A stretch of 33,069 nt of DNA, from IMG/VR virus record IMGVR_UViG_3300048928_000316, positions 1 through 33,069 of that record; one strand, written 5' to 3'. Numbering within the stretch: position 1 is the stretch's first letter; each line of letters starts with the position of its first letter. Source of the DNA: a virus. Of the stretch, positions 1 to 6,664 are shown one piece after another. Below the pieces are notes generated by a model. It was given only the letters and a program-made list of their open reading frames with translations, was not told the origin of the DNA and did not search any database. A program made the position numbers and the translations under genes.

Positions 1-19
1 CGGGACATTGATCGTTTGA

Positions 20-93
20 GGCCGAGTAGCAAAATGGTTATGCAGCGGATTGCAAATCCGCCTACGCCGGTTCGATTCCGACCTCGGCCTCCA
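20..93 (+). tRNA. tRNA-Cys (GCA)
   Basis: A complete 74-nt cloverleaf with CCA encoded. The acceptor stem pairs GGCCGAG (20-26) with CTCGGCC (83-89), followed by the U discriminator typical of tRNA-Cys and CCA at 91-93. The anticodon loop reads TTGCAAA with anticodon GCA, and the T-loop TTCGATT is present. This is host DNA and the likely integration target: the phage genes begin just downstream and the integrase lies near this end. The matching attR copy would be beyond the right edge, so the exact att core cannot be seen here. Confidence 0.95.
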
Positions 94-102
94 CTCTTAA
101 AA

Positions 103-133
103 CCCCGTAGATCAACGATCTACGGGGTTTTTT
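103..133 (+). terminator. Rho-independent terminator after tRNA-Cys
   Basis: A perfect 11-bp stem pairs CCCCGTAGATC (103-113) with GATCTACGGGG (117-127), with a 3-nt loop and a run of six T (128-133). It directly follows the tRNA 3' end and ends that transcript. It may be host sequence or part of the phage-carried identity segment. Confidence 0.9.
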
Positions 134-460
134 ATTGCCCGCGATTTATGATCGTTTCCGCAACTTTGAACATCGTTTCCGCAACTGCTGTCTTTTTGCT
201 GGACGAAACCTCTTCCTTACCGGCACAGACTGCGAAGATTTAAGGTGTTTTCAGGGGCCCCATGACAGCAATCCTGCAGTCGGAGGTGTGCCTAATTAAT
301 AATTCCTGTTGCTGTAGTCACATTGCCAGCATAAGCTCACGGAAAAATCGATGTGAGATTTTTGCGGTGTTGAAAAGTCAGGCCGCGCTACCGAGAGCTA
401 GGCTTGCAGTTAGGCCATATAGATCCTGCCAGAGAGCGGACATAAACAGGGACGTCAGTT
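134..460 (+). other. Non-coding segment between tRNA and first prophage gene (attL region)
   Basis: No convincing gene is present; the short open frames here overlap the tRNA or lack ribosome sites. It holds a 15-bp direct repeat (151-186) and a 7-bp inverted repeat AAAAATC/GATTTTT (343-349 and 357-363) nested in CTCAC/GTGAG arms. The ribosome site AGGGA (448-452) of the next gene is at its end. No clear -35/-10 pair was found. It most likely contains the left attachment site plus the control region of the two-gene operon at 461. Confidence 0.5.
151..186. repeat. 15-bp direct repeat, 21 bp apart, near attL
   Basis: ATCGTTTCCGCAACT occurs at 151-165 and again at 172-186, start to start 21 bp, which is two helical turns. 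No other copy was noticed in the window. Its place between tRNA-Cys and the prophage genes fits integrase arm-type binding sites, but a repressor site for the downstream operon or a remnant of a mobile-element end is equally possible. Confidence 0.6.
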
Positions 461-1390
461 ATGCACGCAATTGCTCCATACTCCATACGGTTTTTTGACC
501 CGAACAGCGCTGCAAAAAAAATCGAGGATAGATATTCAAAGCTTGATAAAGTTGGCGCTTACGACGCTTTCAAAGTGCTGGTAGATTATTTCAATAGAGT
601 TGATGACAAGTTCGTCATCGCTGAAGATACCAAGCAAGTTTTCAGATTCAAGGGCATGACGATTTATGCAGCACAGCGGCAAGTTGCCGGATGGTTTGAG
701 GTTGGAAGCTATGGTGTAAAAAATGACATCATTGACATCAAAACAGGTAAGGTTGACTATGAAAAGACGCAGGAAAACGCAGAGATAATTAGGCACTATG
801 TAAGGTTTTTTGTGCCGGCTGGTTTTAATGAAGGAATTGCCTTGCTTCACAGTTTTAAAGGAGCAGGAATAAAAACGCTATTGCATGATTTGCTTCGGGC
901 CGAGTTTCAGAAAATAACAAAGCTAAATTTACAGATGAATCCTTTGGCTTACAAAAAAGCATTTGTAAGCTGGGAGAATGCTAAAGCTAAAGAAATAAGG
1001 CTGACAAAGTTTGAGGGTATGAACGATCTAACAGATCAAATAAAAAAGTTAGGGCATAAAGAACAGCAGTTGATTATTAAGCCTCCGAGTCGGTCATCCT
1101 TAGGTCAGTTTAAAGATTACTTGGATCCTAACAGCGAAAAGTACCAGGTTGTCGAATATCTGTCTCCAATGTGCGCACATGTTAAAATAGTGGTAGAGCT
1201 CGGGGATAAGCGCCGAACGTTTACAATTGGTCGACCAGCAGACGAGCAGGTCTGTGAAATTGCTATCGATGAAGAAGATGTAGATTTCGTTGCAGGAAAC
1301 CCTGTGGCGAAATCATTGCACGAATGGTGTACTATAGTTTTGCAGGACCTAGCGGATGCCCTATATCCTAAGATGGGAGTGAAGGTATGA
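461..1390 (+). CDS. Hypothetical soluble protein, candidate sensor of a RexAB/Kiwa-like two-gene exclusion system
   Basis: A 309-aa protein without signal peptide or membrane segments. I do not recognise a named domain. The middle (about residues 105-145) has hydrophobic strands followed by a helix-rich stretch; the rest alternates charged helices and strands. ATG 461 is chosen because AGGGA lies 8 nt upstream. The stop overlaps the next start in ATGA, so the two genes are translationally coupled. The size (RexA is about 280 aa, KwaB about 315 aa) and the four-helix membrane partner recall phage-exclusion pairs such as lambda RexA-RexB or Kiwa KwaA-KwaB. This rests on architecture only, with no demonstrable sequence match. 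The gene is clearly AT-richer than the phage core and lies between the tRNA and integrase, a usual site for lysogenic-conversion cargo. Confidence 0.75.
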   Translation: MHAIAPYSIRFFDPNSAAKKIEDRYSKLDKVGAYDAFKVLVDYFNRVDDKFVIAEDTKQVFRFKGMTIYAAQRQVAGWFEVGSYGVKNDIIDIKTGKVDYEKTQENAEIIRHYVRFFVPAGFNEGIALLHSFKGAGIKTLLHDLLRAEFQKITKLNLQMNPLAYKKAFVSWENAKAKEIRLTKFEGMNDLTDQIKKLGHKEQQLIIKPPSRSSLGQFKDYLDPNSEKYQVVEYLSPMCAHVKIVVELGDKRRTFTIGRPADEQVCEIAIDEEDVDFVAGNPVAKSLHEWCTIVLQDLADALYPKMGVKV

Positions 1391-1926
1391 GTAGCAAAGT
1401 AAATGTCACTGATATCTTCTTAGGGCATATTGCTACCCTGTCTGACCCTGAGGGCAAAAGATCCATCGGCGATTACATTACCTTCTTTCTAGTCCCTGGA
1501 TTGGTTGCGGGGCTAGGTTTGTTAGCGGGCTACAATTTAAATAAAGATGTTGCATCGATGCTTGTCAATTTTGGCGCCATTTTTACTGCGTTATTATTAT
1601 CGGTTTTGGTGCTTGTTTATGATCAAGAAAGTAAGCTGGAGGCGAATAAAGAGTTAGATGCACTATATACGCCAAAAAAAACTCTTCTTGGTCAGTTGTA
1701 CTATAATATCTGCTTCTCAATCCTGAGCTCTATTGTGCTTGTGGCGTTATGTTTTGTACATTCTGTTGTCTTTAAATTAGTGCAGGATTTTGGGTCTGGA
1801 GATGCAATATTTCACTTTAGTTATGCTAGATACTTAGTTACCCCTTTGGTGATTTTTGTGACGGCGAATTTATTGCTCACCATTGTTATGATTGTGAAGC
1901 GAATGCACGCGATGCTGACGATTTAA
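1387..1926 (+). CDS. Four-helix membrane protein, candidate effector partner (RexB-like topology)
   Basis: A 179-aa integral membrane protein with four predicted helices at about residues 31-48, 55-78, 103-130 and 148-171. A charged cytoplasmic loop (about 79-102, DQESKLEANKELDALYTPKK) lies between helices 2 and 3. There is no signal peptide. Its start overlaps the stop of the upstream gene (ATGA) behind the ribosome site GTGAAGG. Topology and position second in the operon match RexB of lambda (144 aa, four helices, ion channel in the lambda exclusion system) and broadly resemble KwaA of Kiwa, although Kiwa genes come in the opposite order. No family assignment is claimed. It is AT-rich like its partner and converges on the integrase gene 33 bp away. 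Confidence 0.75.
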   Translation: MSSKVNVTDIFLGHIATLSDPEGKRSIGDYITFFLVPGLVAGLGLLAGYNLNKDVASMLVNFGAIFTALLLSVLVLVYDQESKLEANKELDALYTPKKTLLGQLYYNICFSILSSIVLVALCFVHSVVFKLVQDFGSGDAIFHFSYARYLVTPLVIFVTANLLLTIVMIVKRMHAMLTI

Positions 1927-1959
1927 ATAGCTGGTTTGTGAGTCAGCACAGCGGCGATG

Positions 1960-3024
1960 TCACTTCTTGGGTTTCACAATTTCACCAACCCTTCGATACA
2001 CCTTCTTGGTCATTTCTTCGGAGGAGTGGCCGAGCAAGCGACTGGCATGAGTCAATTCAATCTCGCTGGCCGCTTTAGGCCGTATATCCTTGAATTGAAA
2101 CTGGCGAATCAGTACGGCCAGGGGGGAGTCGCCATCGGCTGCTGCTTTGATGGCGGCTTTCTCGCGGGCTTCGTCCCAGCGATTCCGTAACATCTGCTGG
2201 CTCATCCGAAGGCCCGAGGTGTTAGTAATAAGTCTTGAAGTCTTGATGCCGCTCAAGGCTCTGCGCTCCTGCAGGTCATCGATAAAAGCGCTTAGCGCTG
2301 ATTGCACGCCAGCATCTTCTAGCCGAAGGCGCAGTTTCTTTTCGGTTTTGCCTTGGTTGACCAACAAGAATCCCGCGTTCAAGTCGGTGGTGGCCACCTT
2401 GAGTACGTCGGCCGGTCGCTGACCTGTCAGGTAAGCGAGGTCCATGGCGTCCTTGAGTTCCTGAACTGCTTGGCTGTACACGGCGCTCCACACGATATCG
2501 CCTGCGTAATAGTCCCGTGGTTTTTCCTTGTTGCGTCGCACACCGAAGCAGGGGTTTGCGTTGCTGGTCAGGCCCCACTCACGCGCGATCGTGAATATAT
2601 GCGAGAGCAGTGCAATTTCACGATTGGCCCTGACTTTCGCGGTCCGGGCATCCCGGTACTGCGCGACCACCTGAGGTGTTATCGAATCAATGGGGGCCAT
2701 TTCAAACGCTTTTCTGAGCTGTTTGAGTTCCTTCATGTTGTCCGACTGGGTGCGCAATCCTTTGGTCGGGATTATCTCTTTCACGTACCTGTCGAACAGG
2801 GAGCCCAGCAGGTGGGTGGGCTTCGGGGGCGTTCGCTGCTCCAGCCTGGCCCATTCCACTTTAGCCTGGTCGAGATCGCGGCCCAGAGGAATCTCTTTGC
2901 GCTTGCCGTTGGCGTCCCTGCCATTGTAGTAATAACCCGTCCAAATCTTTCCGCTCTTGAGCGTGGCGTTGCGGCGGATCATCCGTGGTGGAAGATCCAG
3001 GTTGGCTGCATTTTTCCGGCGCAT
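1960..3024 (-). CDS. int: Tyrosine recombinase, phage integrase
   Basis: 354 aa. It catalyses site-specific integration and, with an excision factor, excision of the prophage. An N-terminal basic arm-binding/SAM-like part (1-165) is followed by the catalytic domain. Visible active-site residues are Arg203 in GQRPAD, Lys226 in the beta-hairpin GKTEKK, Arg315, His333 in RLLGHSS and the Tyr343 nucleophile in KVYRR. The HxxR box reads KDIR, so its His is a Lys (312), a tolerated variant in this superfamily. The gene is last in the leftward early operon, 3 bp after the DUF4224 gene, and points toward the tRNA-Cys end, as expected for an attL-proximal integrase. Confidence 0.93.
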   Translation of the reverse strand: MRRKNAANLDLPPRMIRRNATLKSGKIWTGYYYNGRDANGKRKEIPLGRDLDQAKVEWARLEQRTPPKPTHLLGSLFDRYVKEIIPTKGLRTQSDNMKELKQLRKAFEMAPIDSITPQVVAQYRDARTAKVRANREIALLSHIFTIAREWGLTSNANPCFGVRRNKEKPRDYYAGDIVWSAVYSQAVQELKDAMDLAYLTGQRPADVLKVATTDLNAGFLLVNQGKTEKKLRLRLEDAGVQSALSAFIDDLQERRALSGIKTSRLITNTSGLRMSQQMLRNRWDEAREKAAIKAAADGDSPLAVLIRQFQFKDIRPKAASEIELTHASRLLGHSSEEMTKKVYRRVGEIVKPKK

Positions 3025-3027
3025 TGA

Positions 3028-3270
3028 TCAGCTCACGTTCGCAAGATCGAGCGACCAGGCTTCAGCCGCCGTATTGACAGCGGAAGGCGTGACCCCTGAC
3101 AGCTTCATTCGAGCATACACCCGCCCAACGATCGGGCGGCGGGCGCCGGTTAAAACATGCTCCCAGTGGTTGTCGATTAACCATTGAATTTGCTTGGACG
3201 GGATCTGGTAGCCGGTGATGGTAGCCAGTTCTTCGTCGGCAAGAGTTTCGCTTTGGAATTCCATCATCAT
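3028..3270 (-). CDS. DUF4224-domain protein next to integrase
   Basis: 80 aa. The segment LADEELATITGYQIPSKQIQWLIDNHW (here residues about 9-35) is the conserved DUF4224 signature of a short helical domain often encoded directly before phage integrases. The function is unproven; the location suggests an excisionase or integrase accessory role. Its start region has three consecutive ATG codons and overlaps the stop of the HD-hydrolase gene (ATGA); the stop lies 3 bp before int. Translation coupling with int is likely. Confidence 0.8.
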   Translation of the reverse strand: MMMEFQSETLADEELATITGYQIPSKQIQWLIDNHWEHVLTGARRPIVGRVYARMKLSGVTPSAVNTAAEAWSLDLANVS

Positions 3271-3584
3271 GCCTCCAATCTGGGTGCTGTATCGATCTGT
3301 TCAGCCGCGTACTGGTATTCAGGCATCACAGCTTTGAGCGGGCGCGTCATGTCGCCGATGTAGGCTTCGGTCGCGTCGTGCAGAAGGGCCACAAGCTGAT
3401 GCTCGGTGGGTACCAGGCTAGCAACGATCAGGCTGTGCTGAGCCACGCTGTAGTGAGCGCGGGTGTGGCCGTTGAACCGGCACAGGCGCGACAATTCGTG
3501 AGCGATATCCACCGGTTTGATCATGGCTGCGGTCGGGCGTGGCAGGTCGAACTGTTGGCCGCTTTGGGTGAGGATCCAGGTCAT
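3267..3584 (-). CDS. HD-domain phosphohydrolase (YfbR-like), C-terminally short
   Basis: 105 aa from the ATG at 3584, which overlaps the preceding stop in ATGA; the longer open frame upstream is antisense-like and lacks conservation. The N-terminal part looks like a phage HD hydrolase: DIAHELSRLCRFNGHT, HYSVAQHS and ALLHDATEAYIGD with His50 and the His69-Asp70 pair, then MTRPLK. YfbR-type enzymes dephosphorylate deoxynucleoside monophosphates. Family members continue for another 60-90 residues and supply a final metal-binding Asp; here the frame stops soon after, at RLEA. The gene may therefore be a decayed or minimal form with uncertain activity. Confidence 0.8.
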   Translation of the reverse strand: MTWILTQSGQQFDLPRPTAAMIKPVDIAHELSRLCRFNGHTRAHYSVAQHSLIVASLVPTEHQLVALLHDATEAYIGDMTRPLKAVMPEYQYAAEQIDTAPRLEA

Positions 3585-3931
3585 GCAGCATCCTCCGTGT
3601 TGAGCGGTGCGGGGTAGGCTGCCAGCCACATCTTCGCGGCGAATGCGGTTAACTGGCGCCGCTGTTTGTTCACCTTGGCGACCATGATTTCCGTACCCGG
3701 GAAGGCCTGCCAAGTTTCTACGGCAAGCCCCAGTGATGTGGTGATCTTGGTCATCAACTCGTGGTCCGCAATGGAGCAAACCGGCGAGCTTGCATGCTGC
3801 TCCCGAGCCGAGTTGACGCCGTGATCAAAGCCTCGGGCGTATGCTTTCTTGCTGGCTTTAATCAGGAAGAAGGCGGTTGCAATCCAGCCGATCAACAGGC
3901 CGATTGCGATGATGTAGGTTTCGATTTGCAT
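3581..3931 (-). CDS. Hypothetical small membrane-anchored phage protein
   Basis: 116 aa. One N-terminal hydrophobic helix (about residues 6-24, YIIAIGLLIGWIATAFFLI) is followed by a basic stretch KASKKAYARG, predicting N-out/C-in anchoring, then a soluble cytoplasmic tail. No domain is recognised. The gene is preceded by GAGG and overlaps the next gene (ATGA at 3581-3584), so it is part of the leftward early operon. Similar anchored proteins of unknown role are frequent in the left arm of Pseudomonas prophages. Confidence 0.7.
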   Translation of the reverse strand: MQIETYIIAIGLLIGWIATAFFLIKASKKAYARGFDHGVNSAREQHASSPVCSIADHELMTKITTSLGLAVETWQAFPGTEIMVAKVNKQRRQLTAFAAKMWLAAYPAPLNTEDAA

Positions 3932-4000
3932 GTGCTGTATGCCTCGTTAGAGCCCGCCGCCGGACAGTTTGGTGAGAGGACGGTGGCGGGGTGTTGCGAT

Positions 4001-4019
4001 GCCCCTGATCGGCAGGGGC
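4001..4019 (-). other. Stem-loop in the leftward operon
   Basis: GCCCCTG (4001-4007) pairs with CAGGGGC (4013-4019) with a 5-nt loop, in the 99-bp gap between the PrtN-like gene and the membrane-protein gene. There is no U-tract on either strand, so it is more likely an attenuator or mRNA-processing hairpin than a full terminator. This is the only real gap in the leftward operon. Confidence 0.45.
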
Positions 4020-4030
4020 TTCCGTTTGCA

Positions 4031-4273
4031 TCACGCCGCTTGCTTCGTCGCCTGGGCGTCGAGGTAGTCGGCCAGGTCGTGCAGGTAAACGACTGGCTTG
4101 GCGCGGGCCGAACAGTGCAGCCGCTTGACCACCAGCGCGATCCGACCGGCCTTGATTTCGCTCAGCAGGTAGCGGTCGGTGCGTATGTGCGTGAAGTACT
4201 GTTCACGCACTGCGGTTAGCGTTGGGCATGGTGTGGCGAACTGGCGCCGGAGTTGTTCCAGGGTGGTGGTCAC
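4031..4273 (-). CDS. PrtN-like transcriptional activator (pyocin activator family)
   Basis: 80 aa from a GTG start at 4273 that overlaps the upstream stop (GTGA). The longer upstream frame is an arginine-rich shadow of the neighbouring gene. The core EQYFTHIRTDRYLLSEIKAGRIALVVKRL ... VVYLHDLADYLDAQ follows the PrtN/pyocin-activator pattern: an acidic-aromatic start, a helix ending in AG.I.LPVVRL and the ending HL.DLA.YLD. PrtN activates pyocin genes in P. aeruginosa after RecA-dependent loss of PrtR. In prophages such short proteins are DNA-binding activators of unknown targets. I infer a regulatory role in this operon; the target is not visible. Confidence 0.65.
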   Translation of the reverse strand: MTTTLEQLRRQFATPCPTLTAVREQYFTHIRTDRYLLSEIKAGRIALVVKRLHCSARAKPVVYLHDLADYLDAQATKQAA

Positions 4274-4647
4274 GCGGATTCCTCCCCATACCCCTCCTTT
4301 CGGGGCACCAGCTTGAGGCGAATCAGTTCGGCGAGACCTTCTTTGCTCTTGCCCTTGGCTGCTGCCAGGACGTTGCCCTCGGCGTCTGCGACGACTGCGC
4401 CGTATGGGTATTCCGGGCACTTCACCGGCGTCACGTAGGCGATCTGACCTTCTGCGATCACTGCGTCAACGCAGCGGAACACTTCGGTCAACTCGACCGA
4501 CACGCAAGGCAATGATTCCAGCAGCGCGATAGCTTCGGCCGAGGCTCCAATCAGCGTTGCGCGGCTGATCACCGTTGGGTAGTTGAGGTACATCGGCACC
4601 AGTTTCAGGGCGCCTAAAGCGGAGTTGATGGCGTTTGGCGTCTTCAT
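4270..4647 (-). CDS. Hypothetical phage protein
   Basis: 125 aa from the ATG at 4647, which sits in an ATGA overlap with the upstream KilAC-like gene. The longer frame carrying HHHHQQGH is antisense to that gene and was not used. No domain is recognised. The C-terminal half (YPYGAVVADAEGNVLAAAKGKSKEGLAELIRLKLVPR) looks like a small beta hairpin plus helix. It overlaps the PrtN-like gene at its end. It is probably a cytoplasmic early protein of unknown role. Confidence 0.7.
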   Translation of the reverse strand: MKTPNAINSALGALKLVPMYLNYPTVISRATLIGASAEAIALLESLPCVSVELTEVFRCVDAVIAEGQIAYVTPVKCPEYPYGAVVADAEGNVLAAAKGKSKEGLAELIRLKLVPRKEGYGEESA

Positions 4648-4919
4648 GCTGCTGTGTCCTTGTTGGTGATGGTGATGTCCAGCTTCTTGGCGATCCACTC
4701 AACACCCGCTTCCTTGACCAGCACCACGGAGTAGTGGGTGTAGTTGCGGAGTGTTGGATTCCAGCGGCTGCGTGGGTCGGAGAACAGGTAGCCGCGCTCG
4801 CGGTGTGCGCTGGCTAGATCGCCGGAAGAATTCAGCACGCCGAGTTCCCGCAACCTGGTGCGGAAGGCGCGGGGCTTGAGCCCGAGCAAAGCTGCGGTTT
4901 GATCCAGGGGGCGGTTCAT
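4644..4919 (-). CDS. KilAC-like antirepressor C-terminal domain protein
   Basis: 91 aa. LDQTAALLGLKPRAFRTRLRELGVLNSSGDLASAHRERGYLF resembles the KilAC domain: an 'LL G...F...LRE.G.L' helix-turn-helix-like segment followed by GYF, a beta region and the closing TEAGVEWIAKKL. In full antirepressors this follows a Bro-N or Rha domain; here it stands alone. It could bind DNA or the repressor. It overlaps the following gene (ATGA) and is 10 bp after the dNMP kinase gene. Confidence 0.65.
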   Translation of the reverse strand: MNRPLDQTAALLGLKPRAFRTRLRELGVLNSSGDLASAHRERGYLFSDPRSRWNPTLRNYTHYSVVLVKEAGVEWIAKKLDITITNKDTAA

Positions 4920-4929
4920 GGCTGCAGCC

Positions 4930-5511
4930 TCAGGCTGAGAGCTGTTCGGCGCGCTGGCGGCGCTCGCGAATCATGAGGAATGCCACGTCCAGCAAGCGCA
5001 GAAATTCATCAATTGTGCCGTTGTTACGCACGGTCAGATCGTGCTGGTGAACGGCTATACCGGCCTCGCTGATGTGTGGGTTCACGGCTTGTGCGTCGGA
5101 CCGAGATATATGGATGACCGTGCCGCCGCGCCGGCGAATCAGCTCTGCCTCGTTTTCGAAGCGCACGTCGCTGATGACGAATCCCAGCACTGCGCCCAGT
5201 GCCTTACTCATGTAGTCGAGGTTTTGTTCGCCGAGCTTCACCCAGACGTCTGGGTGCACGGTGTTGCGCGCCCACTCGGTGCCCATCGACTGCATAAGTT
5301 GGCGCGGTGAAAGGTCCAGCCATACCAGTGGCTGCTCCTTGCGGTCGCCTTCGAAGTCGGTAGGGTCAAGGTTGAAGATCGCCATCAGGCCATCGCGGAG
5401 CGGATCAGCGAATGCGTAGTGCTCCAGCAGGTAAGTGCCGACCAGGTGTTCGGCGGCGGTAGACTTACCGGAGCGGGCACGGCCAGTGAGGCCAATCAGT
5501 AGAGGCTTCAT
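4930..5511 (-). CDS. Deoxynucleoside monophosphate kinase
   Basis: 193 aa P-loop kinase. The Walker A motif GRARSGKST lies at residues 10-18. A following substrate region has FADPLRDGL, and SPRQLMQSMGTEWAR and ISDVRFENEAELIRRRGG are the hallmark segments of phage T4 gene 1-type dNMP kinases. It phosphorylates dNMPs to dNDPs in the cytoplasm and so supplies precursors for phage DNA synthesis. It overlaps the preceding small gene (ATGA at 5508-5511), which makes it the second gene of the leftward operon. The length is slightly below that of T4 gp1, but all core motifs are present. Confidence 0.88.
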   Translation of the reverse strand: MKPLLIGLTGRARSGKSTAAEHLVGTYLLEHYAFADPLRDGLMAIFNLDPTDFEGDRKEQPLVWLDLSPRQLMQSMGTEWARNTVHPDVWVKLGEQNLDYMSKALGAVLGFVISDVRFENEAELIRRRGGTVIHISRSDAQAVNPHISEAGIAVHQHDLTVRNNGTIDEFLRLLDVAFLMIRERRQRAEQLSA

Positions 5512-5708
5512 GCAGCGTCGTCTCCCCAGGGGCCTTGGTCATCGCTGGTAATAGCTGTGGGAGCGGGGGCTATGGTGGCGCGACCCAGATTGACGATGAC
5601 CAAAAGGCCGGTGCTGCGCTGAATACGTTCCACGGCGGCGGGGCTGGTTGCCGCCGCCGGGTGAAGGTAGACCAGGCAGCGGGTGTTGCTGTGCTGTGTC
5701 GTTTGCAT
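5508..5708 (-). CDS. Small hypothetical protein, first gene of leftward early operon
   Basis: 66 aa from the ATG at 5708, after AAAGAG; the longer frame upstream crosses the promoter and is unlikely. No domain is recognised. The sequence is Ala/Thr/Pro-rich with a hydrophobic strand LLVIVNLG. It would be translated first from the leftward promoter at 5746-5774 and overlaps the dNMP kinase gene. In lambda-like phages this position often holds an antitermination or anti-host protein, but nothing here shows that. Confidence 0.6.
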   Translation of the reverse strand: MQTTQHSNTRCLVYLHPAAATSPAAVERIQRSTGLLVIVNLGRATIAPAPTAITSDDQGPWGDDAA

Positions 5709-5745
5709 GATTCGTACTCTTTGGTGAGAGATAGATACGAATGCA

Positions 5746-5774
5746 AAATTAGTATTACTGATTTGATAAGTCAA
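5746..5774 (-). promoter_or_regulatory. Leftward early promoter (PL-like)
   Basis: On the minus strand, TTGACT (5774-5769) and TAATTT (5751-5746) are separated by exactly 17 nt; the start point would be near 5739, about 30 nt before the first ATG. The -10 region is covered by the motif AGTAATACTAAT, which recurs at the rightward promoter. Confidence 0.65.
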
Positions 5775-5787
5775 CAGTAGCACTTAT
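5748..5787. promoter_or_regulatory. Candidate left operators (OL)
   Basis: ATTAGTATTACT (5748-5759) contains the perfect 9-bp palindrome AGTATTACT and recurs on the opposite strand at 6726-6737. Immediately upstream, ATAAGT (5766-5771) and ACTTAT (5782-5787) form an inverted repeat with a 10-nt spacer. It overlaps the -35, and its right half ACTTATA also occurs in the palindrome at 6665-6681. These are the likely CI/Cro binding sites controlling the leftward operon. Confidence 0.5.
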
Positions 5788-5814
5788 AAAATTGTGAAAA
5801 TAAAAAATCGGATG

Positions 5815-5839
5815 AAAAAAAAGGCCCGAAGGGCCTTTT
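5815..5839 (-). terminator. Rho-independent terminator of the repressor gene
   Basis: On the minus strand, AAAAGGCCC and GGGCCTTTT (5839-5831 and 5827-5819) form a stem with a 3-nt loop followed by a T-rich tail (A-run 5815-5822 on the plus strand). It lies 17 bp after the repressor stop and separates repressor transcription from the leftward early promoter. Confidence 0.85.
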
Positions 5840-5855
5840 AGATCAAGGGGGGGGG

Positions 5856-6653
5856 TCAGAGCATTACCGAGTACCAGAACACCTTTCCGATCACCCGAAT
5901 ATGCTCCTGCACATAGTCCCCATCGTAGCGCTCGTCTGGATGCTCTTCAGTGTTATAGCTGCGAAGGCGTAGACCAGATCCAGGTAGTCGGTAAAGAAGC
6001 TTCACACGCAATTGGCCGTCATGGTCGATGGCGTACATTTTTCCGTCCTGGATGGTTGTATTCGCAGTGTCGACCCCTACGGTGCTGCCATCCGGAAGCA
6101 CAGGTTCCATGCTGTTCCCGGTTACTGGCACGCATCCGGCTGAGGCTGGATCAATGCTCTTTCGTTTCAGGGTTCGTTTGCCGAAACGCAGCTTGCGCCC
6201 GTTAGTTTCAAGCCTCACTTCAGATCCCTTCCCAGCAGACAATTCCACTTCCTTAAAAAATGGCAGCTCGACTTCATCTGGACCGAGTGGAGTTTCGTCG
6301 TCCCACACCTCAATTGGATGCATTTCCCAGGCAGTGCTTGACGGCGTTTTTTTGCTTTCTTGCGAACTCCGCAGGCGAGGCATCTCGGCTATCGCAGCTA
6401 GGCGTGGGCTCACTTCGTCGAGCGAAAACCCCAACACGTTTGCGAATTTTATAAGCGCGCCGATGTTGAGAGGGATGCGACCATTCAGGTACTGGCTGAC
6501 GACACTTTGACCAGACCATTCGCACAGATCGGCGATTCTGTCTTGGGTAAGGGTTGGGTCATTCCGCTTGCGATCCTGAAAAATAGCTTTGAGGCGCATG
6601 GCCTCGGCTTTTCGAGTCTCGTCATCGGCGGTTAAGGGTATCGATATAGTCAT
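5856..6653 (-). CDS. cI: CI-type phage repressor (HTH + S24 autoprotease)
   Basis: 265 aa from the ATG at 6653. Longer upstream starts would run through the operator region and into cro. The N-terminal HTH domain (about 15-85) contains TQDRIADLCEWSGQSVVSQYLNGRIPL. The C-terminal LexA/CI peptidase has a candidate Ala140-Gly141 cleavage site in ELSAGKGS, nucleophile Ser181 in GNSMEP and general base Lys218 in RVKLLYR. It maintains lysogeny by binding operators on both sides; RecA-activated self-cleavage would induce the prophage. It is divergent from the cro-like gene with 118 bp between them and is followed by a strong terminator. Confidence 0.93.
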   Translation of the reverse strand: MTISIPLTADDETRKAEAMRLKAIFQDRKRNDPTLTQDRIADLCEWSGQSVVSQYLNGRIPLNIGALIKFANVLGFSLDEVSPRLAAIAEMPRLRSSQESKKTPSSTAWEMHPIEVWDDETPLGPDEVELPFFKEVELSAGKGSEVRLETNGRKLRFGKRTLKRKSIDPASAGCVPVTGNSMEPVLPDGSTVGVDTANTTIQDGKMYAIDHDGQLRVKLLYRLPGSGLRLRSYNTEEHPDERYDGDYVQEHIRVIGKVFWYSVML

Positions 6654-6664
6654 GTCATCCAATT

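Noticed and set aside
16-243. 75-aa open frame over the tRNA
   Set aside because: It runs through tRNA-Cys and its terminator; no ribosome site.
461-1926. Toxin-antitoxin pair
   Set aside because: The proteins are too large and the second is a four-helix membrane protein; no small antitoxin-like DNA-binding protein is seen.
2353-3027. 224-aa open frame on the plus strand
   Set aside because: Antisense to the integrase with intact catalytic motifs.
3585-3779. N-terminal extension of the HD hydrolase
   Set aside because: It lies inside the neighbouring membrane-protein gene; the ATG at 3584 has the usual ATGA overlap and begins the conserved part.
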